Shown piece after piece: positions 1 to 9,326 of a stretch of 37,172 nt of DNA (its first letter is position 1; each line of letters starts with the position of its first letter). The translations under genes were made by a program, and so were the position numbers. The notes under the pieces were generated by a model. It did no database searches. It had not been told where the DNA came from and saw nothing but the letters and a program-made list of their open reading frames with translations. The DNA is from an uncultured Saprospiraceae bacterium (GTDB lineage Bacteria; Bacteroidota; Bacteroidia; Chitinophagales; Saprospiraceae), in assembly GCA_938003955.1 (NCBI GenBank), contig CALKXE010000010.1, positions 1-37,172 of the forward strand, given 5' to 3'.

Positions 1-20
1 CGCATTTGATCGTTTTCCCG

Positions 21-200
21 CATTTCTCCAAAATGCTACAAAAGCCGATCAATTTCTCCAAAATGCTACAAAAGCCGATCAATTTCTCCAAAATGCTACA
101 AAAGCCGATCAATTTCTCCAAAATGCTACAAAAGCCGATCAACTTCTCCAAAATGCTACAAAAGCCGATCAATTTCTCCAAAATGTTTTTAAAGCCTCGA
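21..200. repeat. 30-bp tandem repeat (minisatellite), about six units
   Basis: Units start at 21, 51, 81, 111, 141 and 171. The first five are identical apart from single changes at the start of units 1 and 5. The sixth shares only its first 15 bases and then decays. The core reads TTTCTCCAAAATGCTACAAA followed by AGCCGATC. There are no spacers between units, so it is not a CRISPR array. Because 30 is a multiple of three, one plus-strand frame stays open through it as a 10-residue repeat, but that frame then runs into an unremarkable hydrophobic tail and looks incidental. The array may continue to the left of the window. Confidence 0.9.
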
Positions 201-298
201 TTCTATCATCTACTCGGGTGGCTAACATTTTTTCTGGCGATTTTAACTATTTCCTTTCGTTTCTATAGTTCAATCATAGTCGTTTCGTAAATAGATAT

Positions 299-306
299 TA
301 TGTTTG
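299..306 (+). promoter_or_regulatory. possible -7 promoter element of tilS
   Basis: TATGTTTG fits the Bacteroidota -7 consensus TAnnTTTG. It lies 26 bases before the ATG at 333 and overlaps an upstream in-frame ATG at 300, which argues that 333 is the true start. No clear TTG (-33 box) sits at the expected distance, so support is partial. Confidence 0.35.
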
Positions 307-332
307 TAATATACTATCCGTGCGCAAATATA

Positions 333-1577
333 ATGCTTGAAGACTTTTTATCATATATAGTTGAAGAATTATCAGTAAACAAAGCAGATAAATTGCTTTT
401 AGCTGTCAGCGGAGGAGTAGATTCTATGGTTATGCTGGATTTATGCCACCAATTTGGATTCAATATTGAGGTTGCTCACATCAATCACTCTACTCGAAAT
501 GGTCAATCTGATAAGGATGCCGCATTTGTACTTGAGACTTGTAGAAAAATCAATATACCTTGTCATATAAGGGTATTAGACTATAATCAACTCTCAAAAG
601 GAAACTTCCAATCCAATGCTAGAAATGCACGTTATTCATTTTTTGAATCTATCATGACTTCACAAAATATCGATTATCTAGCTACTGCGCACCATATGGA
701 TGACAGGTGGGAAACATTCGTGATGAATCTTAATCGCAAATCTGGAATCGCTGGACTCACAAGCCTAAAACCTAAAGTGGACGATATAATTAGACCATTA
801 TTAGCGTTTACTAAGCAAGAAATCGAAAAGTATTCGATCGATCACAGTATTTCATTTGCAGAAGACGCGTCTAATAATACGGACGACTACACAAGAAATA
901 AGGTTCGACATCATATTACTAAGGCGGCAACAGATACTTTTCCCGGTTTTGTAAAAAATGTAAATCAGTCAATCAATAATCTGGAAAAATCTCAACTACT
1001 TATCCATAGTTTGATACTTTCAGGCGGATTTATTCATCATTTGCCATCGAGGCAAATCATAGATATTGGAAAAGTAAAATCCGTCGGTTTGTCTACAGAG
1101 CTACTATATCATATTATCTCGCCTTTGGGATTCTCTTATTCGGACACTGCAGATATTCTATCTACTGATTCTACAGGCTCAATGTTCTATTCTTCATCTC
1201 ATGAAGCACTATACAATCGTGGAAAATTGATTATCAGGATCAAAAGACAGAAAATAGAAAACTCGATTACTATTAAGGAGGAAGGCGACTGTAAGCTTCA
1301 AGACGGCAGGACTATCAGCTTCGTAAATGGCCCCGAAACGATTAAAACGGATGAACTTAGGGTATCATACCCTATCAGTGATACAGACAAAATAATCATC
1401 AGATCAATAATACCAGGAGACAAATACAAGCCTTCGCATATGAATGGCAAAACAAAAACACTCAAAAAGTTATTGAGTGATCTTAAAGTTGATAGATTTA
1501 CCAAAGAAGACATCTTGGTTCTAGAAATCAATGGAGAAATCAAAAAAATCATCGGTATAAAAGATCCGAAATCTTGA
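333..1577 (+). CDS. tilS: tRNA(Ile)-lysidine synthase TilS
   Basis: This enzyme uses ATP to attach lysine to C34 of the CAU-anticodon tRNA-Ile, turning it into an AUA reader. The protein is 414 residues from the chosen start. An N-type ATP-pyrophosphatase P-loop, SGGVDS, lies at residues 26-31, followed by HINHSTR and the A-H-H-M-D-D motif of the catalytic domain. The C-terminal part (GDKYKP ... KTKTLKKLLSDLKV ... IGIK) is the TilS substrate-binding domain. The sequence DDRWETFVMN replaces the more usual DDQ-ETF, a small variation. The in-frame ATG at 300 is rejected because it overlaps a promoter-like TATGTTTG and would add 11 atypical residues. It is a stand-alone gene with 152 bases to the next. 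Confidence 0.93.
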   Translation: MLEDFLSYIVEELSVNKADKLLLAVSGGVDSMVMLDLCHQFGFNIEVAHINHSTRNGQSDKDAAFVLETCRKINIPCHIRVLDYNQLSKGNFQSNARNARYSFFESIMTSQNIDYLATAHHMDDRWETFVMNLNRKSGIAGLTSLKPKVDDIIRPLLAFTKQEIEKYSIDHSISFAEDASNNTDDYTRNKVRHHITKAATDTFPGFVKNVNQSINNLEKSQLLIHSLILSGGFIHHLPSRQIIDIGKVKSVGLSTELLYHIISPLGFSYSDTADILSTDSTGSMFYSSSHEALYNRGKLIIRIKRQKIENSITIKEEGDCKLQDGRTISFVNGPETIKTDELRVSYPISDTDKIIIRSIIPGDKYKPSHMNGKTKTLKKLLSDLKVDRFTKEDILVLEINGEIKKIIGIKDPKS

Positions 1578-1729
1578 TTAATTCAACACAATCAAATGGT
1601 GAGATAGGCTTATTCTCGGCATATAAAAGACGAAAGTAGGATCTTATGAATCGAGGCAACATTTAAATGAACAACCTTTTTTATAATTCCATCTTAAGAA
1701 TCGTAGAAATTGAAGATAAATAAATAATA

Positions 1730-2401
1730 ATGGCAGCAATATCAAAAGAAACTTTCCAATTCTTAAAAGACATAAGGAATAACAACAACCGTGATTGGTT
1801 TACTGAGAACAAACCCCGGTATGTTTTAGCTCAGACTAATACAAAAGCCTTCGCTGCCGAATTAGCCGATATGATGGCTGGCCATGATAATCTCGAAGGA
1901 CCTAAGGTTTTTAGAATATATCGAGATGTAAGGTTTTCAAAAAACAAAACACCATACAAGACTAACATGGCTGTCGGATTCGACAGAGCTACGGATGCAC
2001 TTCGTGGCGGTATGTACCTCCACATAGAGCCTGGTTGCACATTTGTAGGTGGTGGTTTCTGGGGACCCAATGGACCAGATCTCAAAAGAATCAGAAATGA
2101 GTTCGCTGCAAATGCTGACGAATTTAGAGACATCTTATCATCTGAAGAGTTTATAAATTACTTCGGCGTACTCAGAGGAGACGCACTAAAAACCGCCCCT
2201 AGAGGATTTGCAAAGGATCATCCCAATATCGATCTATTGAGAATGAAACAGTTTTTGATCAGTAGAGAATTCGCAGACAAAGAAGTCCTGTCTAAAGATT
2301 TCGCCGCACAAGTAAATGATACATTTAGAGCAATGAGGCCATTTTTCAACTTCATGAGTGATGTATTGACGACTAATGAGAATGGAGAGAGTATACTATA
2401 A
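1730..2401 (+). CDS. DUF2461 / TIGR02453 family protein
   Basis: The protein has 223 residues and matches the DUF2461 family of unknown biochemical function, common in Bacteroidota. Family hallmarks are visible: the opening K-E-T-F-Q-F-L-K-D-I-R-N-N-N-N-R-D-W-F, the motif FRIYRDVRFSKNKTPYKTN near residues 61-79, and GGMYLHIEPG followed by a glycine-rich GGGFWGP. There is no signal peptide, so it is probably cytoplasmic. The gene ends two bases from the stop of the convergent amylase gene, so transcription of each must end inside or beyond the other unless a terminator is hidden in the coding ends. The family assignment is firm; the function is not known. Confidence 0.88.
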   Translation: MAAISKETFQFLKDIRNNNNRDWFTENKPRYVLAQTNTKAFAAELADMMAGHDNLEGPKVFRIYRDVRFSKNKTPYKTNMAVGFDRATDALRGGMYLHIEPGCTFVGGGFWGPNGPDLKRIRNEFAANADEFRDILSSEEFINYFGVLRGDALKTAPRGFAKDHPNIDLLRMKQFLISREFADKEVLSKDFAAQVNDTFRAMRPFFNFMSDVLTTNENGESIL

Positions 2402-2403
2402 TC

Positions 2404-5025
2404 TTACTCTTTCAGCTCACTATTTGTTTTAACAGCTATTACTGCACCATCTTCGTTATGTACATCAGAGCTGCTTCCTGTGTTATTAACTAATTTTACA
2501 TTATCGAATACGATCTTGCCACTAGCTGAAGTGTTATGAATTCCATTTCCACTTACTTGAGATACATTATTTCTGATTATAACATTTTTTAGTTGTACAA
2601 ATTCTGAATTGTAAACTCCTCCCCCTTTCTGGACGTCAACTGTTCCACCATTAGCGTTTCCGTTTTCTATTACTAATGCTTCTAGGCTTGCTGAATCTAT
2701 ACTAGATGTTGCACTGACAACATGATAGGTATTATCCGAATTATCTCCTATTATTCCTATATCTCCTGACAAAATCGTAGGGTATAAATCTATATCTTGA
2801 TCCCCTAACATAGGGTTCCCACTACTTTGAAAGCCTCCAATAACTCTAACATTTGATTCGATCTCAAACCCTTGCGATCTATCTCCTATCACATTGGGCA
2901 AATATGTTCCTTCCTTAATTCTAATTTCCTTTACATTATTACATCCACCTTGAATGGCTAATGCAGATCCTAGATTAGAAAAAGCATTTGACCAATCACT
3001 TCCATTCTTCAATCCAGTTGCATTTAGATCTACATAAATTATCGAATCCATGCTGCAATCACCAACAACATCGCCCGAAACGTATATTGCGTATGATCTT
3101 GAAGGCACGTGAATGGATATCTTACCACTGGTGACTAATGACTTTGAAATATCACTCTTACCTGTCTTCTCTAGCATCTCTAGTCCATTGATCACAGGTC
3201 CAGTAAGATTGAGTGAAACTTCAGCTTCAAGAGGATCTCCAGCAAAATTAATTGCAACTACTGCAGTTTTATCAGAACCAATTCCACCCATATTCGTCTG
3301 ATAGATAAGGCTAGTATTATCGAATCCCGATGTATAAGTGATCCCATATGACGACCCAGATTCACTCAAATAATTAACTGAAGAAGCACCTGATATAAAT
3401 TTACTATTCAGATCAATTAGCTGTTTGATATCATCACCTAATGGAATCGTTGGAGCATTTCCATTTTCTATCCCAAAATAATCAGAATAGAATACCGTAG
3501 GTGTTCCTATTTCAGGATTGGTAAGGATATATGCATGTGGAAGTATTGGGTCATTTAGCACCGGTTCATCATCCGCTCTAAAATCATGATTATTGACAAA
3601 GGTTACGGTGTGATCCTTATTTCCTCCAGCTCCTCTGACAATTCCTGAGTCGAATATATTTCTCACATCATACCCAAACAGATCACAACCAGACTTTAGA
3701 GCCTCTCTCAATGCGAAATCAAAAATCTTTACATCGATCTCTGACTGTGCAGCAGCGCTCATTCCTCCATTCACTGCTTCTGTCCATCCTTTTAATGCCC
3801 CAGCATTAAAATCATAGAACTCCCCAACAACAAATTCTGGAGATTGACCACTAGACTGCAATTCATCCATTAGATAACTTATGAATGAAGCTGGGAAGTG
3901 TTTTACAGCATCCATTCTCAACCCTTCGATTCCAACATTAGAATCTAACCATTTCGTCCAGTCTAGAAGGCCTTCTTTTGTAGATTGTACATCTTGATCA
4001 TAATCGTAGAAAAATAGCATTTCATCTAAATCTCCCGATAATTGAGTTGGATTCCCGTTAGGTTTAAAATTTAAATAGGTCATACCTCCTTGGCCACTAG
4101 GCATACTTGTAAAATCAGTGTATGTCTGATATATAATCTGTGACTGAATATCCATAGACCCATTCCAGATGCCTATTATATCATGGTCGCTGTATCCTCC
4201 AGTATTATTTAGATAAATATAAATTGAATCTCCTGCAGAATTAAAATCTGAAGCTGTCAATGTCAATGCATATTCGTCAATTCCGCATCCAGATCCACAG
4301 TTGTAGTCGCTATCTACATTAGCAAGACAATCCACTCCTAACGTAACACCTGTATTGCCTTGGCCACAATCGCCCCCACCATTTGGTTCAGTTTCTGTGA
4401 TAGCTGCCATATTTTGAAATCCAACTAAATTTGTCTCCGCATAAAACTTATATCCAAAATTATGAAAATCCGGATGGCCAGATCTCGACCTTACTTTGAT
4501 GTAATAAGTCGTAGCTCCATTTCCTGTACTGCCACCAATAGGAATTACCAATCTAAATCGATCTGAAGGAAAAGGGTTATCCCCATTGTTTCTTTTGGTA
4601 CAATTGAAATTTTCGATCCAACCTTCGACTGCTGGATTTGCTTCTGGAAACCCACCATCTCTATGATTATAAACTACATCCGCCACAGCCTTTATTCCTG
4701 CATTATTGAGTGCTGTTATCGATGCATCAAGTTGAGATCTTGTTCCATATCCTGTTGCACCTTGTCCATACTCTCCAAGGTCATATAGATCTTTTGGATC
4801 ATAACCATTACTACCACTTCCAAAACTAGCTCTACTCAGCGGTGGCAGCCATAAATGCGTAATCCCAGCTTCTCCCAACTCTGTCGCTTTTGATGACATA
4901 GTGTCTGCCCATGTATGACCATCAATTGTTTTTGGATAATCCCAATACCAGCCTTGCATAAGAACATCTTGAGCAAATGAAAAGGAAGATAAGAAAAGAA
5001 AAAAGGTAACTATAGAGAGTTTCAT
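2404..5025 (-). CDS. secreted GH13 alpha-amylase with C-terminal beta-helix domain
   Basis: A glycoside hydrolase family 13 enzyme that should cleave alpha-1,4-glucan bonds in starch or glycogen outside the cytoplasm. A signal peptide covers residues 1-19 (hydrophobic, ending SFAQ). The four GH13 motifs are present: DVVYNH (116-121), GLRMDAVKH with nucleophile D372, VVGEF with acid/base E402, and FVNNHD with the transition-state residue D481. Between motifs I and II lies a long Gly/Asn/Cys-rich insertion (about 140-345), so that segment is not standard barrel. The catalytic part ends near residue 650. Residues 664-873 form a second domain that begins YVDLNATGLKNGSDWSNAF and resembles right-handed beta-helix repeats. 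Proteins with that module often end in a type IX sorting domain, but this one stops after the last beta-helix-like strand with none visible. The gene stands alone on this strand. Confidence 0.9.
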   Translation of the reverse strand: MKLSIVTFFLFLSSFSFAQDVLMQGWYWDYPKTIDGHTWADTMSSKATELGEAGITHLWLPPLSRASFGSGSNGYDPKDLYDLGEYGQGATGYGTRSQLDASITALNNAGIKAVADVVYNHRDGGFPEANPAVEGWIENFNCTKRNNGDNPFPSDRFRLVIPIGGSTGNGATTYYIKVRSRSGHPDFHNFGYKFYAETNLVGFQNMAAITETEPNGGGDCGQGNTGVTLGVDCLANVDSDYNCGSGCGIDEYALTLTASDFNSAGDSIYIYLNNTGGYSDHDIIGIWNGSMDIQSQIIYQTYTDFTSMPSGQGGMTYLNFKPNGNPTQLSGDLDEMLFFYDYDQDVQSTKEGLLDWTKWLDSNVGIEGLRMDAVKHFPASFISYLMDELQSSGQSPEFVVGEFYDFNAGALKGWTEAVNGGMSAAAQSEIDVKIFDFALREALKSGCDLFGYDVRNIFDSGIVRGAGGNKDHTVTFVNNHDFRADDEPVLNDPILPHAYILTNPEIGTPTVFYSDYFGIENGNAPTIPLGDDIKQLIDLNSKFISGASSVNYLSESGSSYGITYTSGFDNTSLIYQTNMGGIGSDKTAVVAINFAGDPLEAEVSLNLTGPVINGLEMLEKTGKSDISKSLVTSGKISIHVPSRSYAIYVSGDVVGDCSMDSIIYVDLNATGLKNGSDWSNAFSNLGSALAIQGGCNNVKEIRIKEGTYLPNVIGDRSQGFEIESNVRVIGGFQSSGNPMLGDQDIDLYPTILSGDIGIIGDNSDNTYHVVSATSSIDSASLEALVIENGNANGGTVDVQKGGGVYNSEFVQLKNVIIRNNVSQVSGNGIHNTSASGKIVFDNVKLVNNTGSSSDVHNEDGAVIAVKTNSELKE

Positions 5026-5217
5026 TTTGGTTGGTTTTTATACATTTCAGAAATCAACTATCGATTATTATGATTAGAAAACCAAAGAGAGAATCAATAG
5101 CAATAGCTTTGTATTAAGGTAACACAATGTAATAAAAACAGATGATTTTGATATCGATTATTGGAAATTTCACTTATAACAATTGAACGCCTAGCTTTAA
5201 ATCATCTTGATTTCTAC

Positions 5218-5409
5218 TTATAAAACTAGAAAATCATTTATCTCTTTTGAAGTAAAATATTCAGTGTTATCACCAATAAATAAATTTTCAAGTTCTATTT
5301 GACTCCAACTAATATAATCTGGATGATATGGATAACTTGTTCCTATATATTTAAATATACCATTTTCTTCTTTTGCAAATTTGTAAAAATACAATACGTT
5401 AGTATTCAT
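5218..5409 (-). CDS. small hypothetical protein (63 aa)
   Basis: I do not recognise it. The 63-residue frame is rich in aromatic and acidic residues (for example YFYKFAKEENGIFKYIGTSY and IELENLFIGDNTEYF), which looks more like a real soluble protein or a fragment of one than random AT-rich translation. It is on the same strand as the amylase gene and 192 bases before its start. There is no ribosome-binding site or recognisable domain. It could be a remnant of a longer gene. Confidence 0.35.
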   Translation of the reverse strand: MNTNVLYFYKFAKEENGIFKYIGTSYPYHPDYISWSQIELENLFIGDNTEYFTSKEINDFLVL

Positions 5410-5729
5410 GTTCCGAAAAGATAAAATCTTTAATATTTCATCATATTGGTATTTATAAATATGATTTGTAAATCGAGGTTATAGACGATAAGTATTGTAT
5501 TAGAATGGTAAAAACTTATCCACTCCATTTATTATTACCGTTACCCCTTAACTCTAATTATGTCATTTATAGAACCTTAGATCTAACAACATAATGTAAT
5601 CCTATAGTTGAAGTTTCTAAATAAAACTTCTTACAAAGAAACTTAGCATTAGCTTAGTTTCTCTATAAGGGCTTCATCTTGGCATACCAAGCAATTACAA
5701 ATCATTTTAACCTTGGCTTATAAATCACT
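5410..5729. other. gene-free stretch
   Basis: Very AT-rich. Apart from the hairpin at 5637-5662, which probably ends the neighbouring lipoprotein transcript, I see no coding frame, repeat or promoter of note. Confidence 0.6.
5637..5662 (-). terminator. probable terminator of the lipoprotein gene
   Basis: AGAAACT (5637-5643) pairs with AGTTTCT (5656-5662). An inner AGC/GCT stem closes an ATTA loop after a single T-T mismatch. On the minus strand the 3' arm is followed by a moderately T-rich stretch. It lies 68 bases after the stop codon at 5730. Confidence 0.45.
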
Positions 5730-6896
5730 TCATATTAATAACTTAAGAAGTATTACTTCTTCTAGGTCACATTCAACTTCTTTATTCCCTATTAATAACC
5801 CCTCTTTACTTAATGACCAATCAGAATATCCATCAAGACAACTGGCTTCTTCGATTGATATTTTTTCAAGTTCATTTCCTTCTAGGTCAAATCTTGTAAT
5901 TGATTTGTTAATTCTTATTGAAGTTATTGTGTTATTTTTTATTGTCAATGCATCGCTCCCTTCGTTAAGGATAAGATTTCCAGTACTAACATCGAAAACA
6001 TGATATGTACGACCATTGCTATAATACATTAACCCTGATTCAATTTCAAATCCTTTAGTATGATTACTATGATTTTTAATGTATAATAAATCGCCTGTAC
6101 CTAGATCTAATACAGTAATTTCATTGTCCTTTTGGATCAATACTTCTCTTGATGTAATATTTGTTTCATCTAAACCATTCGCATTCATTGGAAAATACCA
6201 TTTTAATACTTGAGTCTCAATATTCACAAATCCTATTCCATTGTTGTCTGAAAAGACAGCATGTATTTCATTTTCAAATACTAATATTTGCCGAAAAACA
6301 AATGAATTAGTATTTGAACTAAACGTCTTAGAACTGCTAGAAGAGTTCTTTTCAAATTGATAAAGTTCTACGTTGTTGTAAGCTTCTACGGAGTAATAAA
6401 ATCTGCTATCTAGAACTTTCAATGATGATGCATTGACTAAATTATTTTGACTCGTAATAATTTCTGAAGTCCTTTCACCTGAAATAGTTGTTCCAACTAT
6501 AATTTCAGTAACAACAGGTGAATATTCGCCAAATTCAATGTAATAATAGATTCCAGTGATTGGATCACGCAATACTTTCTGTCTATGTATTGATTCCTCA
6601 TCCAAGATATGCATTTGTGTGCCACTCCCATCTCTGTTTGTGTAATATGCGGCAACTCCATTGATCGTCCTTGTACTTATATCCCACCTCGTTTCTATAT
6701 TACTAGGTGACTCTGAAGCTAAATAGAAGCCACCTTGGCCATTGGAACAGTAGTTTTCTACTTTCTCTTTAGTTATCACTTCAAAAAAGCCATCTTGACA
6801 TTGTTTTCCACAAGAGCCAATTAGTAGGTTTGACAAAATAAAGATAAGTAAACCTATTCTACTCCTATTGCGCTTTATTAATTTAGTATTCTTCAT
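5730..6896 (-). CDS. lipoprotein, predicted beta-propeller-like
   Basis: The protein has 388 residues. It starts with a lysine/arginine-rich n-region, a hydrophobic stretch (IGLLIFILSNLLIGSCGKQC) and a lipobox IGS-C, so it is a predicted lipoprotein. The ATG at 6896 gives a normal signal sequence; an in-frame ATG ten codons upstream adds nothing useful. The rest is strand-rich, with repeated units that alternate short hydrophobic strands with turns, such as DVSTGNLILNEG and DLGTGDLLYIKN. These resemble PQQ/WD-type propeller blades, and the second is typical of PQQ-like repeats. There are three cysteines just after the lipid anchor and a fourth pair near the C-terminus. The ligand is unknown. 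It appears to be a single-gene unit. Confidence 0.7.
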   Translation of the reverse strand: MKNTKLIKRNRSRIGLLIFILSNLLIGSCGKQCQDGFFEVITKEKVENYCSNGQGGFYLASESPSNIETRWDISTRTINGVAAYYTNRDGSGTQMHILDEESIHRQKVLRDPITGIYYYIEFGEYSPVVTEIIVGTTISGERTSEIITSQNNLVNASSLKVLDSRFYYSVEAYNNVELYQFEKNSSSSSKTFSSNTNSFVFRQILVFENEIHAVFSDNNGIGFVNIETQVLKWYFPMNANGLDETNITSREVLIQKDNEITVLDLGTGDLLYIKNHSNHTKGFEIESGLMYYSNGRTYHVFDVSTGNLILNEGSDALTIKNNTITSIRINKSITRFDLEGNELEKISIEEASCLDGYSDWSLSKEGLLIGNKEVECDLEEVILLKLLI

Positions 6897-7161
6897 AATT
6901 TTTCTATTAAATATTTCATGAATCATTGTTATTCGAATTAATTAATTCAAACATAGATCCATTCAATATCTAATTTTACAATTATGTGTAAAAGGAGGTG
7001 AAAACAATTCACAATACGTAAACTTTTCGCACTTACAACAATCCATTTTCTCGATTACGTAAAACAACTAACGTCAATTTCATTTTATATGAATATCGAA
7101 CTTAAAAAAGCTTGTTCTCAATGCTTATGAAAGCAAAAAGCACTTTACTTATTAAAAAAAG

Positions 7162-7923
7162 TTACATCGCTATCTCAATCCCCAAATATCGCTCGTAAAT
7201 ACTCAAATCCAACTCATGCACAATTGCCGCCTGCGAAACAACCAACTGCTTTGTCTCTCTTATCTGAATATCCGTCCATTCTACAAATTCGACGCCTTCG
7301 ATAGACTTTACATTTAGTGCTTTGTTTCTTAGATCCATCTCGTCCAGAAAATCGTTAAATATATTTACTGTTTTTTCTTTCCCTAATTGAAGCAGACTGA
7401 TCAGAAATCGATTCCCATTGATTGTTGTTGCATCTTCTTGAAGATCTACTACATCGTCATTGACTTCTGTGACCAGGTCAAATGTCCTCCATTCTGATGG
7501 TTTGATTACTTTTGCTAGATGTGAATTTCTATTATAGATCAACCTTCTGAGGAGTTTCACATCACATGATTTATAAAAGTAGAAATACTCCATAGACAAA
7601 CGAGTAGGCAATTTTCCGTCTCTTATTCCAAGCTCGTGTTTTTGATACTTATATATATGAGCGCTATATTCATCATATTCCGATTCGGCAACACCTAGCA
7701 CATCAAGGTCCTGGTGTATCACTTTCCACCTTTCGTCAATGATGTCCATATCTACATCCCAGTTTGTCTCCAACTCATTATCCAAAATATAGATATCATA
7801 TTGCAACTGGATTAGATCTTCATAGAATTGTTCATCCCAATTTTGTCCACCATAAGCAATAAGCTTTGGCAGTTCTCTATATTCGAAAAGTTCGATAATC
7901 TTGTTTCGTAATTCTTGATTCAT
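7162..7923 (-). CDS. hypothetical protein downstream of recF-dciA
   Basis: I do not recognise this 253-residue protein. It is soluble and acidic, with no signal peptide or membrane segment, and is predicted to be mainly helical, with regularly spaced leucines and charged residues. It starts seven bases after the stop of the DUF721 gene, so it is almost certainly co-transcribed and perhaps translationally coupled with recF and the DUF721 gene. A DNA-maintenance role would fit that context but nothing in the sequence shows it. The C-terminal half ends in a helix-rich stretch (VVSQAAIVHELDLSIYERYL). Confidence 0.65.
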   Translation of the reverse strand: MNQELRNKIIELFEYRELPKLIAYGGQNWDEQFYEDLIQLQYDIYILDNELETNWDVDMDIIDERWKVIHQDLDVLGVAESEYDEYSAHIYKYQKHELGIRDGKLPTRLSMEYFYFYKSCDVKLLRRLIYNRNSHLAKVIKPSEWRTFDLVTEVNDDVVDLQEDATTINGNRFLISLLQLGKEKTVNIFNDFLDEMDLRNKALNVKSIEGVEFVEWTDIQIRETKQLVVSQAAIVHELDLSIYERYLGIEIAM

Positions 7924-7930
7924 ACAGGTA

Positions 7931-8248
7931 CTATCTAAATATTACTTCTTTGATCAGTCTTTCTTGGCAAGCAGCATTTATCACCTCAATAACTTTGGCC
8001 TTCGACATACTAAGTTCACTCCTGAGTGGAGCAGATGTAAGATAGACGGTTAATATACCTCCACTGAAATATATCTTTTTGGTATACGAATTGATCATAT
8101 CACCCATCTCTATCTTCCATGCATTCTGGATACGGATATAGGCATAGCCGCGATTGAGCTTTTTATTCTTGCCCATCATATCGCCTAGTACATCCTTGAT
8201 ATTCTTATCGTTATGCTTTACTATGTATTTCTTCCAATTGTCCTCCAT
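7931..8248 (-). CDS. DUF721 / DciA-like protein
   Basis: The protein has 105 residues and matches the DUF721 family, to which DciA, the loader or regulator of the replicative helicase DnaB in bacteria without DnaC or DnaI, belongs. Visible family features are the N-terminal helix (N-I-K-D-V-L-G-D-M-M), the central Y-I-R-I-Q-N-A-W-K-I-E-M-G motif, and the strand region GGILTVYLTSAPLRSEL. Its start overlaps the 3' end of recF by 38 bases, which implies translational coupling. A later start would cut into the conserved first helix, so the long overlap is accepted. The pairing of recF with a DUF721 gene is common in Bacteroidota. Confidence 0.82.
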   Translation of the reverse strand: MEDNWKKYIVKHNDKNIKDVLGDMMGKNKKLNRGYAYIRIQNAWKIEMGDMINSYTKKIYFSGGILTVYLTSAPLRSELSMSKAKVIEVINAACQERLIKEVIFR

Positions 8249-9326
8249 CTACTCTGAATGCTGTATGTTCTACTTTTATTTTAGTTAACAATTCTGGGAT
8301 TCTGTCCTCATTTGTATCACTTATGAATACTTGTCCGATTTTCTCTGATGCTACGATTGATAGTAGGTGCTCTACCCTAGTTCTATCCAACTTGTCAAAG
8401 ATATCATCCAGTATCAAGATAGGGAGATTTTCATTCTTTTGGCTCAATATTTCATACTGTGCTAGCTTCAATGCTAATATTACAGATTTTAACTGACCTT
8501 GAGAAGCAAAATTCTTCAACGGCTCTCCATTCATCTTCAACGTAATATCATCCTTATGAATTCCCGAACTCGTCCTTGATAATATTTTATCTCTATCTAT
8601 ATTCTTCGCAAACAACTCTTCTAAGCTTTCTGCATCCAACTGAGACTTGTATGTGATACTGCATGACTCACTCTCCCCTGATATCAATCCATAATAATGA
8701 TCAAATAATGGTGATAGGTCCTGAATCAAAGCTTGCCTCATCTCGTGGATCTTCTGAGCCGGCTTGAACATGCCATGCGAGATTGAATCAATCATACGTT
8801 GATCATAATAATGCTTCTCTGCAAATCCCTTGAGTGTGGCATTCCTATGCTTCAAGAGTCTGTTATATGCCAGAATCGAATCAACGTAAGATCTATCAAA
8901 CTGCATTACCGTATTGTCCAAAAACTTTCTTCTTTCTTCACTGCCATCAAGCATGAGCTGGATATCTACAGGAGCAATAATAACACATGGAAATCTACCA
9001 ATATGATCTGATAATCGTTCTAACTTCTTTCCCGAAAGCACAATTTCCTTCTTCTTTCCTGGCGTTACTTTGACCTCTACTATATCTTTCCCTTTCTCTC
9101 CATCAAACTCCCCCTCACATCTAAAGAAAGACTCTCCTTTACGAACGACATATTTATCCCCAGAAGAAAAATAACTTTTGCCAATACAGATGTAATATAC
9201 AGCATCAAGCATATTGGTCTTGCCCATTCCGTTTTTACCCGTTAGTGCATTTACTTGACTATGAAACCTTACCTGAGTCGTTTCATAATTATTAAAATTA
9301 GTAAGTTGTATTTCTTTGATGTACAT
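8211..9326 (-). CDS. recF: DNA replication and repair protein RecF
   Basis: RecF is an SMC-like ATPase that helps load RecA at gaps through RecO and RecR. The chosen 371-residue protein starts MYIKEIQLTNFNNY, the standard RecF opening; a longer frame to 9404 adds 26 residues with no family counterpart. A Walker A motif, G-K-N-G-M-G-K-T-N, lies at about residues 31-39. The C-terminal part carries the ABC signature region (F-A-S-Q-G-Q-L-K-S) and Walker B, L-P-I-L-I-L-D-D-I-F-D-K-L-D, followed by the D-loop. The gene leads a three-gene minus-strand unit with the DUF721 gene and the 253-residue unknown gene. Confidence 0.94.
   Translation of the reverse strand: MYIKEIQLTNFNNYETTQVRFHSQVNALTGKNGMGKTNMLDAVYYICIGKSYFSSGDKYVVRKGESFFRCEGEFDGEKGKDIVEVKVTPGKKKEIVLSGKKLERLSDHIGRFPCVIIAPVDIQLMLDGSEERRKFLDNTVMQFDRSYVDSILAYNRLLKHRNATLKGFAEKHYYDQRMIDSISHGMFKPAQKIHEMRQALIQDLSPLFDHYYGLISGESESCSITYKSQLDAESLEELFAKNIDRDKILSRTSSGIHKDDITLKMNGEPLKNFASQGQLKSVILALKLAQYEILSQKNENLPILILDDIFDKLDRTRVEHLLSIVASEKIGQVFISDTNEDRIPELLTKIKVEHTAFRVDGGQLEEIHSKA

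Noticed and set aside
21..200. CRISPR array
   Set aside because: Repeats are contiguous with no unique spacers and no cas genes are nearby.
6..290. 94-codon open frame through the 30-bp repeat
   Set aside because: Open only because the repeat length is a multiple of three; the tail has no domain and the start lies at the window edge.
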